From an uncultured Lachnospiraceae bacterium (GTDB taxonomy: Bacteria; Bacillota; Clostridia; Lachnospirales; Lachnospiraceae), in NCBI GenBank assembly GCA_947179245.1, contig CAMXBD010000003.1:1-51319 (forward strand): a DNA stretch of 51,319 nucleotides. Reading direction: 5' to 3'. Shown piece after piece: positions 1 through 9,147 of this stretch (positions within the stretch are counted from its first letter, which is position 1; every line of letters starts with the position of its first letter). The notes under the pieces were generated by a model. It had not been told where the DNA came from and searched no databases. It saw nothing but the letters and a program-made list of their open reading frames with translations. Both the position numbers and the translations under genes were made by a program.

Positions 1-140
1 TTCATTGATTACTCTTGTTTGGATTATCATATACCATTAATTGTCCGGTGTCAAGCGGTTTTTGGATTTAGAACGTGATCCTTTGCCGTCAGCATGGTCT
101 TTTCTATTTTTGCTTCCACAGCAGCAATTCTCTATAATAT

Positions 141-187
141 AAAACGCCCTCTAGGATACGTACTAATCATATCCACAAGGGCGTTTA
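141..187 (-). terminator. Putative rho-independent terminator downstream of flagellin
   Basis: Inverted repeat aaacgccct...agggcgttt with a T-rich minus-strand tail, just 3' of the flagellin stop. Confidence 0.65.
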
Positions 188-232
188 TATTCTCATAAAT
201 AAATTAATGGCAAAACAAGCTTCCTGCCAAAA

Positions 233-1003
233 CTAGAAAAGCATGCCTGTCATCATACTCTTCTGACTCATCTGGCGTCTTAACATCATCATCCGATACT
301 CATTCATAACTTCTTTCTGCTGCTTCTCAGAAATTGCCTTCGGAAAATCCAAGTCTTCCAGACGGCTTCTTGCGCTAAGCTGTTCCAAAGAAGCACTGTT
401 ATTATAATTGAAAGTATGCTCTAAGCGATTCGTATAAGCGCCAATGCTGCTCCTCTGCGATGATACCATATCCAATGCTTTATCGATAGCATCCAGACTG
501 AAATTATCTGAAGTAACATCAAGATCAGCAATCCCAAGCGCCTCCAATGTAGCATTAGCCATCTGAATCTTCATGCCTCCGCCATTAGGATTGGTCGCAA
601 GACCCATGTCAGCCATACTTCCATCTAATAATTTCTGTTCATTCAGCGACGTATCCTTAGCCAGCGACTGAATACCCTGCTTAAGCTGATCGATCTCATT
701 CTGATAAATCTTCTTATCATCTGCGGAATTTAAACCGTTCATGGACCGCAGCGCAAGATCACGGATTCTCTGCAGATAATCTGTCATTCCGTCAAGTGCA
801 CCATCTGCCACATTCAGAACACCTATTCCAGCCTTCGCATTCTCAGCTCCGACACTTAATCCGGTCTCTTCTCTCTGCATCTTCTTCGCAATCGCGAGCC
901 CTGCCGCATCATCTGCTGCCGAATTGATTCTTTTACCACTGGAAATATGAGAATAGGACTTAAAAATACTATTATCTTTACCGTTAATCGTCATGGAACT
1001 CAT
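233..1003 (-). CDS. Flagellin-like protein, short, with atypical D0 termini
   Basis: ORF with flagellin D1 signatures ISSGKRINSAADDAAGLAIAKKM and LQRIRDLALRSMNG; C-terminal SLEQLSARSRLEDLDFPKAISE; RBS ggaaggagg upstream of the start. Confidence 0.9.
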   Translation of the reverse strand: MSSMTINGKDNSIFKSYSHISSGKRINSAADDAAGLAIAKKMQREETGLSVGAENAKAGIGVLNVADGALDGMTDYLQRIRDLALRSMNGLNSADDKKIYQNEIDQLKQGIQSLAKDTSLNEQKLLDGSMADMGLATNPNGGGMKIQMANATLEALGIADLDVTSDNFSLDAIDKALDMVSSQRSSIGAYTNRLEHTFNYNNSASLEQLSARSRLEDLDFPKAISEKQQKEVMNEYRMMMLRRQMSQKSMMTGMLF

Positions 1004-1095
1004 AACTACGCCTCCTTCCCTGTTTCTATTCTACGTTCATCTACAGAAATATTTACCAATAAATATATAATTTGGCAAACCCTGCTTTTATAATT

Positions 1096-1124
1096 ATCAT
1101 ACCTATATTCATCGAAACAGTCAA
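1096..1124 (-). promoter_or_regulatory. Putative sigmaA-type promoter for flagellin
   Basis: Minus strand reads TTGACT-N17-TATGAT upstream of the flagellin start. Confidence 0.5.
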
Positions 1125-1180
1125 GGTATTTTCTCACATTGACTACTTATTTCTGCATCTTACCCGGCATTACGCGCGGC

Positions 1181-3568
1181 TCATGCTTCCTGCTTGATTT
1201 TCATCGTCAGTCCGATACGTTTCTTCGCCACATCCACAGTAAGCACCTGAACATCTACCACATCGCCTACACTGACTGCCTCAAGCGGATGTTTAATGAA
1301 TTTGTTTGTAATCTGCGAAATATGCACGAGTCCGTCCTGATGCACGCCAATATCCACGAACACACCGAAGTCTATAACATTACGTACCGTACCTTTCAAG
1401 ATCATTCCCGGCTTTAAGTCTTTCATATCCAGTACATCACTTCGCAGGATCGGTGCCGGCATGTCGTCACGCGGGTCTCTCGCCGGTTTCTCAAGTTCTT
1501 TCAGGATATCAGTCAAAGTAATCTCACCGATACCGAGTTCTTCGGCAAGTTTCTTCTTATCCTTGATCTTTTTCTCTAGGCTGCTTACTGTTATCTCTGT
1601 CTTGCCGCCATTCTTATTGTTATCTGTGCCTTTTCCGGAACCGGCATTTGTATCAGAATCATTTTCTAACGACATACCGCCCATGGCTGCCGCCAGAGCC
1701 TTGCCCATAGCGGTATTTGTGTTACGGATCACTACCTTCTGCTGCGGTTTCTTCTTTTCTTTGACAGGTGTCTCTTTTTTACCGGAGGCTTTCTGTGCAG
1801 CCGCTTTTTTCTGGGCTTCCTTGACATCCTCCATGGTCAATCCCATCTTGTCAAGCAGTTTCGACGCCGCCTCATAGGATTCCGGATGCACACTGGTAGC
1901 GTCCAACGGATTATCTCCGTCCGTGATACGCATAAAGCCTGCACACTGCTCATAAGCTTTCGGTCCTAATTTTGCTACTTTCAAAAGCTGTGCCCTGTTC
2001 GTAAATCTGCCGTTCGTCTCGCGGTAATCCACAATATTTCTGGCAATCACCTTTGTCACGCCGGAAACATACTCCAGAAGAGAGGCAGAAGCAGTATTTA
2101 AATCTACGCCTACTTTATTTACACTGTCTTCCACTACTCCGTTTAATGCTTCGCTCAGCTTCTTCTGGTTCATGTCATGCTGATACTGCCCCACACCGAT
2201 AGATTTGGGATCAATCTTCACCAGTTCTGCCAGCGGATCCTGCAGTCTTCTTGCAATCGACGCTGCGCTTCTCTGTCCCACATCAAAATTCGGAAACTCC
2301 TCTGTAGCAAGCTTGCTTGCAGAGTAAACGGAAGCACCCGCCTCGTTGACGATAACATACTGCACAGGGGTATCCAGCTCTTTTAACAGCTCCACGATCA
2401 CCTGCTCTGACTCTCTCGATGCCGTTCCGTTACCCACAGAAATGAGGGACACGTTATATTTCTTAATCAGCCTTTTCAATTCTGCCTTTGCTTCTACAAC
2501 TTTATTCTGAGGCGCCGTAGGATAAATGACTTTCGTGTCCAGCACTTTACCTGTCTCGTCTACCACTGCCAGTTTACAGCCCGTACGAAAAGCCGGATCC
2601 CAGCCCAGAACCACTTTGCCTTTGATAGGCGGCTGTAAAAGAAGCTGCTCTAGGTTCTTCCCGAATACAGAAATTGCGCCATCCTCCGCTTTTTCCGTCA
2701 GATCATTTCTGATTTCCCTCTCAATGGCGGGCGCAATCAGTCTGTCATAACTGTCTTTGATAACATCCTCCAATACTGGAGATGTGACAGGATTGTCATT
2801 TGTAATCACTTTCGTACGCAGAAACTGCAGGATGCGCTCCACCGGAGCCTCCACCTTAACTACGAGAAACTTCTCATTCTCCCCACGGTTTAAAGCCAGC
2901 GTCCTATGTCCGACCACTTTCTTAATCGGTTCTTCATACTGATAGTACATCTCATAGACGCTTTCAGCCTTCTCGTCCTTGGCTGTACTCACCAGCTTAC
3001 CTTCCTCCACGGTAATGCCGCGGATATAGATACGGTAATCCGCCTCATCGGAAACCATCTCGGCAATAATGTCCTTAGCCCCTTGCAAGGCTTCCGCCGC
3101 TGTCTTAACAGCTTTTGCGGTATCTTCATCCTCATGGATATATTTCTCTGCCTCGTTCTCAATAGGTTCCGTAGTCTCCTGTGCCAGAATAAACTGTGCC
3201 AGACCGTCCAGCCCTTTCTCTTTCGCCACGCTTGCCCGTGTCTTTTTCTTCGGGCGGTATGGACGGTATAAGTCCTCCACTACCACCATCGTCTCAGCCG
3301 AAACAATACGCTCCCTAAGCTCGTCAGTCAGCTTACCTTGTTCTTCTATACTCTTCAATACCTGCTCTTTCTTGTCCTCAAGATTGCGCAGATACGTCAG
3401 CCGTTCATCCAGATTACGCAGCACCTCATCGTTGAGGGAACCGGTAGCTTCCTTTCTGTATCTTGAGATGAAAGGAATCGTATTTCCTTCATCTATCAAT
3501 TTGACAGCCGCCTCCACCTGCCATTTTTCTACTTTCAATTCTTCTTTAAGTTTTAATATAATGTCCAT
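1181..3568 (-). CDS. tex: Tex-family RNA-binding transcriptional accessory protein (YqgF-like, HhH and S1 domains)
   Basis: Full-length Tex-like protein: VVLGWDPAFRTGCKLAVVD, SIGVGQYQHDMNQ, C-terminal S1 domain GTVRNVIDFGVFVDIGVHQDGLVHIS. Confidence 0.95.
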   Translation of the reverse strand: MDIILKLKEELKVEKWQVEAAVKLIDEGNTIPFISRYRKEATGSLNDEVLRNLDERLTYLRNLEDKKEQVLKSIEEQGKLTDELRERIVSAETMVVVEDLYRPYRPKKKTRASVAKEKGLDGLAQFILAQETTEPIENEAEKYIHEDEDTAKAVKTAAEALQGAKDIIAEMVSDEADYRIYIRGITVEEGKLVSTAKDEKAESVYEMYYQYEEPIKKVVGHRTLALNRGENEKFLVVKVEAPVERILQFLRTKVITNDNPVTSPVLEDVIKDSYDRLIAPAIEREIRNDLTEKAEDGAISVFGKNLEQLLLQPPIKGKVVLGWDPAFRTGCKLAVVDETGKVLDTKVIYPTAPQNKVVEAKAELKRLIKKYNVSLISVGNGTASRESEQVIVELLKELDTPVQYVIVNEAGASVYSASKLATEEFPNFDVGQRSAASIARRLQDPLAELVKIDPKSIGVGQYQHDMNQKKLSEALNGVVEDSVNKVGVDLNTASASLLEYVSGVTKVIARNIVDYRETNGRFTNRAQLLKVAKLGPKAYEQCAGFMRITDGDNPLDATSVHPESYEAASKLLDKMGLTMEDVKEAQKKAAAQKASGKKETPVKEKKKPQQKVVIRNTNTAMGKALAAAMGGMSLENDSDTNAGSGKGTDNNKNGGKTEITVSSLEKKIKDKKKLAEELGIGEITLTDILKELEKPARDPRDDMPAPILRSDVLDMKDLKPGMILKGTVRNVIDFGVFVDIGVHQDGLVHISQITNKFIKHPLEAVSVGDVVDVQVLTVDVAKKRIGLTMKIKQEA

Positions 3569-3625
3569 GCTTTCCTCCGCTCTTTCCTGCTTTTCTCATT
3601 ATCTCCGGCTGTGTACTTTACAGCC

Positions 3626-5098
3626 CTATATAATCTTTTCATCCTGCCGGAGTGCTTCATCCAGCCACTCCACAAGTCTTAAATCTACTTTGCCCTTGTC
3701 AGCCATACTCTTTAATATCTCGATCGCCTTATCCCTTGGAATCGGTTTCTTATAAGGTCTGTCCGTAGCCGCAAGCGCATCATAGATATCCACCACCGTA
3801 AGAAGCCTTGTCTCTAAATCAAGCTCCTCGCCTTTTAAATGGTTCGGATATCCGCTGCCATCCAGATACTCATGATGTGCGCCAACCCACTTAGGCACCA
3901 TAGAAAATCCCTTGTAGAACTGCACCTTATCCAAAATTCTGGAGGTCATGACCACATGATTTTCCATCTCCTTGCGCTCCTGTACTGTCAACGTTCCGCT
4001 CCGAATACTCAAGCAGGCTGTTTCCCTGTCAGTCAGATACGGAAGAACCGATCCATCCTCATTTATATGCTTTTTCTTAGAAAGTCTTTCTATATGCTCA
4101 TATGCCTCATCATCCACATAACCAATCACATCGATCTCATGAATGAATGCAAGTTCCGACTCCAGATTGTCTATAGTCTTCTCATATTCTTCCTGCGTGA
4201 TCCTGCCCCGGAGCATATCGATCTCATACAGCGCCTTAAGCAGGTCAAACCGGGCATCTACCTTCTCAAGTTCTTTGTCCAGTCTGGTAGCCTTATTCAT
4301 AATGCTTAACGGCACCACCATTTTGCCAATATCATGAATAAGCGCCGCAAGCATTAACTGCTCTTTTCTTGCGGGATCAAATGCAACTTCGCATTTCCCT
4401 TCTTTATGTAACTGCGTAATATAGTCAGCCAGAAGGCTCGCATATTTTTCTACATTCCTCGTATGCAGGGCATTGTACGGCGTACGCTCCTCTAACGCCG
4501 TTGTAAGCGCCTCCACAAAGGAATAAATCTGCGTCTTGAGCGCCTCCACATAAGACAGGTTTGTAAGTTCAATCGCCGCCATAGAGCCCAGCGCGCAGAT
4601 AATAATCTCATACTGTTCGTCAAAGGCGGTAACATTACCTTTCTCGTCCATGGCATTGATCAACTGCAATACCCCGATCAACTCATTTTCGTTATTCGCA
4701 AGAGGCACGACTAACTGTGACTGCGTGCGGTACCCGGTCAGATTATCATACTGCCTCGGACCTGAAAAATCAAACTGACTGCTGGCATAAACATCCGGTA
4801 TATTCACGACTTCTCTGTGAATTGCCGCATAGGAACATACATTTTCCTCTCTCATAGGCACCGGCGGCAGATCAATGGATTCCCCATCCATCCCACGGCT
4901 GACTCCTTTGGAAAGCGTCTTCATATATTTAAAGGTCAATTCATCATTTTCATATAAATACAAGGTACTGGCATCACAGTTCGTAATCTCCATCCCTTTA
5001 TCCAAAATGGTCATGAGCAGACGGTTTCTGTCTCTTTCTGTAGAAAGACGTATTCCAATATCCATTATCTTTTCAAAATCTTTGTATTGCAAATGCAT
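3626..5098 (-). CDS. GAF + HD-GYP domain protein, putative cyclic-di-GMP phosphodiesterase
   Basis: GAF-like N-terminus, LIHDIGKMV and HHEYLDGSGYPNHLKGEEL motifs. The start MHLQYKDF is chosen over the longer ORF start. Confidence 0.9.
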   Translation of the reverse strand: MHLQYKDFEKIMDIGIRLSTERDRNRLLMTILDKGMEITNCDASTLYLYENDELTFKYMKTLSKGVSRGMDGESIDLPPVPMREENVCSYAAIHREVVNIPDVYASSQFDFSGPRQYDNLTGYRTQSQLVVPLANNENELIGVLQLINAMDEKGNVTAFDEQYEIIICALGSMAAIELTNLSYVEALKTQIYSFVEALTTALEERTPYNALHTRNVEKYASLLADYITQLHKEGKCEVAFDPARKEQLMLAALIHDIGKMVVPLSIMNKATRLDKELEKVDARFDLLKALYEIDMLRGRITQEEYEKTIDNLESELAFIHEIDVIGYVDDEAYEHIERLSKKKHINEDGSVLPYLTDRETACLSIRSGTLTVQERKEMENHVVMTSRILDKVQFYKGFSMVPKWVGAHHEYLDGSGYPNHLKGEELDLETRLLTVVDIYDALAATDRPYKKPIPRDKAIEILKSMADKGKVDLRLVEWLDEALRQDEKII

Positions 5099-5099
5099 C

Positions 5100-5906
5100 T
5101 TATTTCTCCTTTTCCATCGGATATATCCCATGTTGTTTCATGTATTCAAGCGACCTCTTCTGTGCTTCATATCCGCTTACTTCCACCAACACCGGCGCCT
5201 CTATGCGATACTGCCTGATAAGATGGTCAAATTCCTGCCAGTCCAGTTGTCCCTCGCCCACTGCCAGATGCAGGTCGTTTTCCAGATCATTGTCATTAAT
5301 ATGCATATGCCGGATATAGGGTGCCAGTGTCTCAACCCACTCCTTCCCCGAACATCTTGAAAGCATAGCGTGGGCATAATCCAGACAGATTCCGAAATTT
5401 GCGACATTCCGCATCTTTTCAGCCAGTCCTGCCATAATATCCGGCGCTTCGTCAAACATGTTTTCCATATAAATCTGCTGCTTAGGATATTGCTGGGCAA
5501 GTTCCGTGAAAAACGCCGCATTTCTGTCGCACCAGTTTTTCAGATAGCTCGATGCCCGGAATCCTGCAAGCCGTCCCGTATGAAACACGATGCCCTTTAA
5601 TCCCATGTGCCCCGCTGTCTCCATGGACTGGCGGATCCGGAGCATGGAGGCGTCCCTGATCAGAGGATCGTCACTGTGTATCGTCACATCCAGAAACGCA
5701 CCGTGCATCGTATCCTTAGAAAAATCGTTCCTGTATCTTCTATAGTCTTCGATATACTCCGCCTGTCCTGCAGGATCATCCATAACTTTCGGTATATAGA
5801 AATCATTATATTCAAATGCACATCCATATTCTGCCGCCAGACTGCACATCCGTTCCATATCTGCCCTGTCGGGAACCAAATACAGTTTATTCATTTTCTC
5901 ACACAT
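5100..5906 (-). CDS. Sugar phosphate isomerase/epimerase (xylose isomerase-like TIM barrel)
   Basis: TIM-barrel pattern GIVFHTGR, IYMENMFDE, FGICLDYAHAM, HMHINDND, VLVEVSG. Start overlaps the stop of the upstream cyclase gene. Confidence 0.8.
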   Translation of the reverse strand: MCEKMNKLYLVPDRADMERMCSLAAEYGCAFEYNDFYIPKVMDDPAGQAEYIEDYRRYRNDFSKDTMHGAFLDVTIHSDDPLIRDASMLRIRQSMETAGHMGLKGIVFHTGRLAGFRASSYLKNWCDRNAAFFTELAQQYPKQQIYMENMFDEAPDIMAGLAEKMRNVANFGICLDYAHAMLSRCSGKEWVETLAPYIRHMHINDNDLENDLHLAVGEGQLDWQEFDHLIRQYRIEAPVLVEVSGYEAQKRSLEYMKQHGIYPMEKEK

Positions 5907-7707
5907 CTTTCTTTACATCATCAATCTGATACACGAAGACACCATTACTTTTTCCCTTAAGTGAAATCTCACCGATAGGCGTCGCCATAACCCTGTCCTT
6001 TACCGCCTCATAGACCTCTTTGCTGACCAGAATCTGTCCCGGCCGCGCATTACTCTCCAATCTGGCTGCCGTATTGACGGTATCACCAATGGCTGTATAA
6101 TCCATACGGAAATCACATCCGATATTGCCCACAACGGCATTGCCGCAGTTTACCCCGATTCCGAAAGACACGCTCTTACCGTATCTTTCACGGAATTTCC
6201 CGGCAATTCTCTCCGCCCCTGCCTGCATATCCCACGCAGTAGAAACTGCACGGAAAATATAATCATCCAGATCAAAAGGCGCATTGAAGACCGCCATCGT
6301 CGCGTCTCCCACAAACTTATCGAGTGTTCCTCCGTTATCAAAAATTGCCTGCGTGGTAAGCCCTAAATACTCGTTCAGAATTTCCACCACTTCCTCCGGT
6401 TTTAAACTCTCCGACATAGTCGTAAATCCCCGGATATCCACAAATAATACTGCAATATGGCGGTTTTCTCCACCGATCACCAGCTCAAAATCCTTATCCT
6501 TACTGATCTTATCCACCACCTGAGGCGCTACATATTGCTTAAATACATTGATCACACGCCGTCTGCGCATGATTTCCGACAAATATCTGCGCATCATCTG
6601 TATCAGATAAATTACAAACAGGCAGACCGGCAGGAGTATTGTCGGAACGATCCACCCTTTCACGTACATTCCTCTTGCAAAAGCAATATCAAAGGCGAAC
6701 AGCGCTGCCAGAAGAATCGTGGAGTGCAGCATCCTCATCTTTTCACTGCATACATAGAATGCTCCGCACACAAGCGCCGCCACAACCGCATATGCAAAGG
6801 GCGATACCGGAAGCTGTGTTTTCCCTTCCAGCAAAGCCTCTATAATGTTCGCATGTATTTCCACCCCGTACATCTGACTGTTATGGGCGATAGCCGGCAT
6901 ATAAGAATCCTGCATTCCCACAGCGTAGGCGCCCACCAGCACCACCGCATCCTGAAAGATTGCGGCATCCACTGTCCCGTCCAGCACGTCCGCCATGGAA
7001 ACTACACTGTAGCCTCCCGCTTTGCCGGAATAGGTGAAATAGAACCTGTTATTTCTTCCGTAAGTATCAGGGAAAACCGCTTCTTCTCCCCTGCTCTCCT
7101 GATAGACTTTATAAACCATAGAAGAGAGACTATACTTTCTTACTCCCTCATAATCCAGATAAGCCATCGCCTGCCGCACATATCCATCCGTATCCACAAA
7201 GGTATTGGCAAAACCACACATAACCTCATTTTTCAGGCTGTCATAAGGTTCTATCACATGGTCCACATAATAAGGATTATAAACAATCCTGCCGTCCTCT
7301 CCTTTTTCGGGCTGTTCCTTAAACGAAAAACTCATAGCGGCAACAACGTTCTCCGTCTGCCCGCAGACCTTAGCGAAATAATCATCCGCCTCCCGATCCG
7401 CCTCCTCACTGTAGATCACATCGAATCCGATGACCGCCGGACGTACATCTCCCGTGCCGTTCAGAATCGATACCAGCTCAGCCGGAATCTTCCTGCTCCA
7501 AGTGTTGACAGGACCGTATTGTTCCAATGTTTTATCATCAATTCCAATAATATAGATTTTTTTATTGGTGACAGTCTCCCTCTGGTTCAGCCTGTCGGAT
7601 ATTCCCATGTCCAGAAAGCCCGCTGTGCCAAAATACAGAAATGCAAGAGATGCCAGAATAACGGCGGCTGTAACCGCCGCCGCTTTTATTCCGCTCAGAT
7701 GTTTCAT
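5899..7707 (-). CDS. CHASE2-domain class III adenylate/guanylate cyclase
   Basis: N-terminal TM plus CHASE2-like extracellular region (IIGIDDKTLEQYGPVNTWSR), TM helices, and a cyclase domain with VLFVDIRGFTTMSE, TLDKFVGDATMAVF, YTAIGDTVNTAARLE. Confidence 0.93.
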   Translation of the reverse strand: MKHLSGIKAAAVTAAVILASLAFLYFGTAGFLDMGISDRLNQRETVTNKKIYIIGIDDKTLEQYGPVNTWSRKIPAELVSILNGTGDVRPAVIGFDVIYSEEADREADDYFAKVCGQTENVVAAMSFSFKEQPEKGEDGRIVYNPYYVDHVIEPYDSLKNEVMCGFANTFVDTDGYVRQAMAYLDYEGVRKYSLSSMVYKVYQESRGEEAVFPDTYGRNNRFYFTYSGKAGGYSVVSMADVLDGTVDAAIFQDAVVLVGAYAVGMQDSYMPAIAHNSQMYGVEIHANIIEALLEGKTQLPVSPFAYAVVAALVCGAFYVCSEKMRMLHSTILLAALFAFDIAFARGMYVKGWIVPTILLPVCLFVIYLIQMMRRYLSEIMRRRRVINVFKQYVAPQVVDKISKDKDFELVIGGENRHIAVLFVDIRGFTTMSESLKPEEVVEILNEYLGLTTQAIFDNGGTLDKFVGDATMAVFNAPFDLDDYIFRAVSTAWDMQAGAERIAGKFRERYGKSVSFGIGVNCGNAVVGNIGCDFRMDYTAIGDTVNTAARLESNARPGQILVSKEVYEAVKDRVMATPIGEISLKGKSNGVFVYQIDDVKKDV

Positions 7708-7740
7708 ATCTTTCTATCTAATACCCTTCCAAGTCAAATC

Positions 7741-9111
7741 TTATTCTTTCCACTTAATAGTCGTATTTGCCTTAATTCCGGTTCTGAAATCAAAGTCCCA
7801 TTCACCATTCTCCGCCGGAATAAGCAAAGGCTCCGAAGCTCTTTCTCCGCTCTTTACTTCCTGTGTGGCAAACACAGTGCCCTGATACTCAAAAGTCACT
7901 GTATAAGTCACCGGCTGAGGCGGAATCACAGGATAATTAATCTCCGGTACGTCATAACTTGGTATATCATAATTCGGCACATCATGCTCCGGCTGATTGT
8001 TGTTGTCAGAATCTCCGCCGCCATTCCCGCCCGAAGAACTGTCTCCTCCTGCGTTATCATTGCCGGAACTTACACTGTCCGCCGTCTCCGCTGCCTTGGG
8101 CTGTGTCCCTTGCGCGGTCTGCGGTTTCTGCTCCGGCTGGTTCGGCTGATCCGCCGCCGTTTGCGCCGTCCCAGAATCCTTTACGTCCCTGCTTGCGCGC
8201 GTAGAAGCATTTCCTGCCGTATTTCTCGCTGCAGCGGCATCTGCTGTATCTTCATCTATATCACTATATTCTGAATCCTCTTTCGTATCGGACAACGCTG
8301 TCTGCTCCGGCTCACTCTCTCCGGACTCTTCATTTACCTCTGCTGTGTTACCGGAGTTATCAATCTTCTCCGTTAACTCCATCAAGTCCTTCAACGTTAT
8401 ACCGGTCATAGACTGACCACTCTCCGACATACTTCTCAAGTTGTTGAGTGCCTGTTCCGGAAGCTCCTCATATGCAATATCTCTGAGATCATCCACTGTT
8501 CCATCACTGTATATGATCAGCTCACTGCCTGCCGGAACCAATACCTCTTCCCCGTAAGTTCCGTCCGGAAGAATGGGTGTCGTTCCGACTTTACCCTGAA
8601 AACAGCACAGTTTTGTATTCTTCTCTCCATTATCATCAATATATATTTCCGCACGATATATTGTTCCTCGAACCGCCATGACAGAGTTTGGTGTGGAAGT
8701 CTCATACTGAGACCCTTCACTCAGAGGATGCTGAATCTCATTAGTAACCGCTCCCTGCTCCAGACGGATTCTCGTCTTGGAATTTTCGTCCGTTCCTTCC
8801 GCTTCAACAGAAAATATCGTATCCGCCTCCGCCATCACATATTTATCATTATCTAGCTTCATACGCATGCTGGATTCCTGTGCAACGGTAACTCTGTCAT
8901 CGGATTCCAGATACAAATTCTCCGCCGCGTTCATGTTCCCTACGCCAGCCCTCTCTATCGAGGCGGTTCCTTCCACCTCATAGACTAATATGGAACGGTA
9001 TGATTCTTCTTTATTTAATAAAAGCATACCCACTACTGCTGCAATCACAGCCACCGCAGCACAAATACAAATGATGATTTTTTTATCTGCTATCTGCTTC
9101 TGCATAATCAA
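7741..9111 (-). CDS. FecR-domain secreted/membrane protein with low-complexity linker and InlB-like C-terminal repeat
   Basis: N-terminal TM, FecR-like SIERAGVGNMNAAENLYLESDDRVTVAQESSMRMKLD and TPNSVMAVRGTIYRAEI; Gly/Ser/Asp-rich linker; C-terminal YTVTFEYQGTVFATQEVKSGE. Confidence 0.85.
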   Translation of the reverse strand: MIMQKQIADKKIIICICAAVAVIAAVVGMLLLNKEESYRSILVYEVEGTASIERAGVGNMNAAENLYLESDDRVTVAQESSMRMKLDNDKYVMAEADTIFSVEAEGTDENSKTRIRLEQGAVTNEIQHPLSEGSQYETSTPNSVMAVRGTIYRAEIYIDDNGEKNTKLCCFQGKVGTTPILPDGTYGEEVLVPAGSELIIYSDGTVDDLRDIAYEELPEQALNNLRSMSESGQSMTGITLKDLMELTEKIDNSGNTAEVNEESGESEPEQTALSDTKEDSEYSDIDEDTADAAAARNTAGNASTRASRDVKDSGTAQTAADQPNQPEQKPQTAQGTQPKAAETADSVSSGNDNAGGDSSSGGNGGGDSDNNNQPEHDVPNYDIPSYDVPEINYPVIPPQPVTYTVTFEYQGTVFATQEVKSGERASEPLLIPAENGEWDFDFRTGIKANTTIKWKE

Positions 9112-9147
9112 CCACGCCCCTCTTTCGGCTTACTGCTCCCGCTAACC

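Noticed and set aside
3069-3755. 228-aa plus-strand ORF
   Set aside because: Antisense to tex and the HD-GYP gene; Ser-rich low-complexity translation typical of a shadow ORF.
6457-8274. 605-aa plus-strand ORF
   Set aside because: Antisense shadow of the cyclase and FecR genes; composition is His/Arg/Ile-rich with no recognisable domain or RBS.
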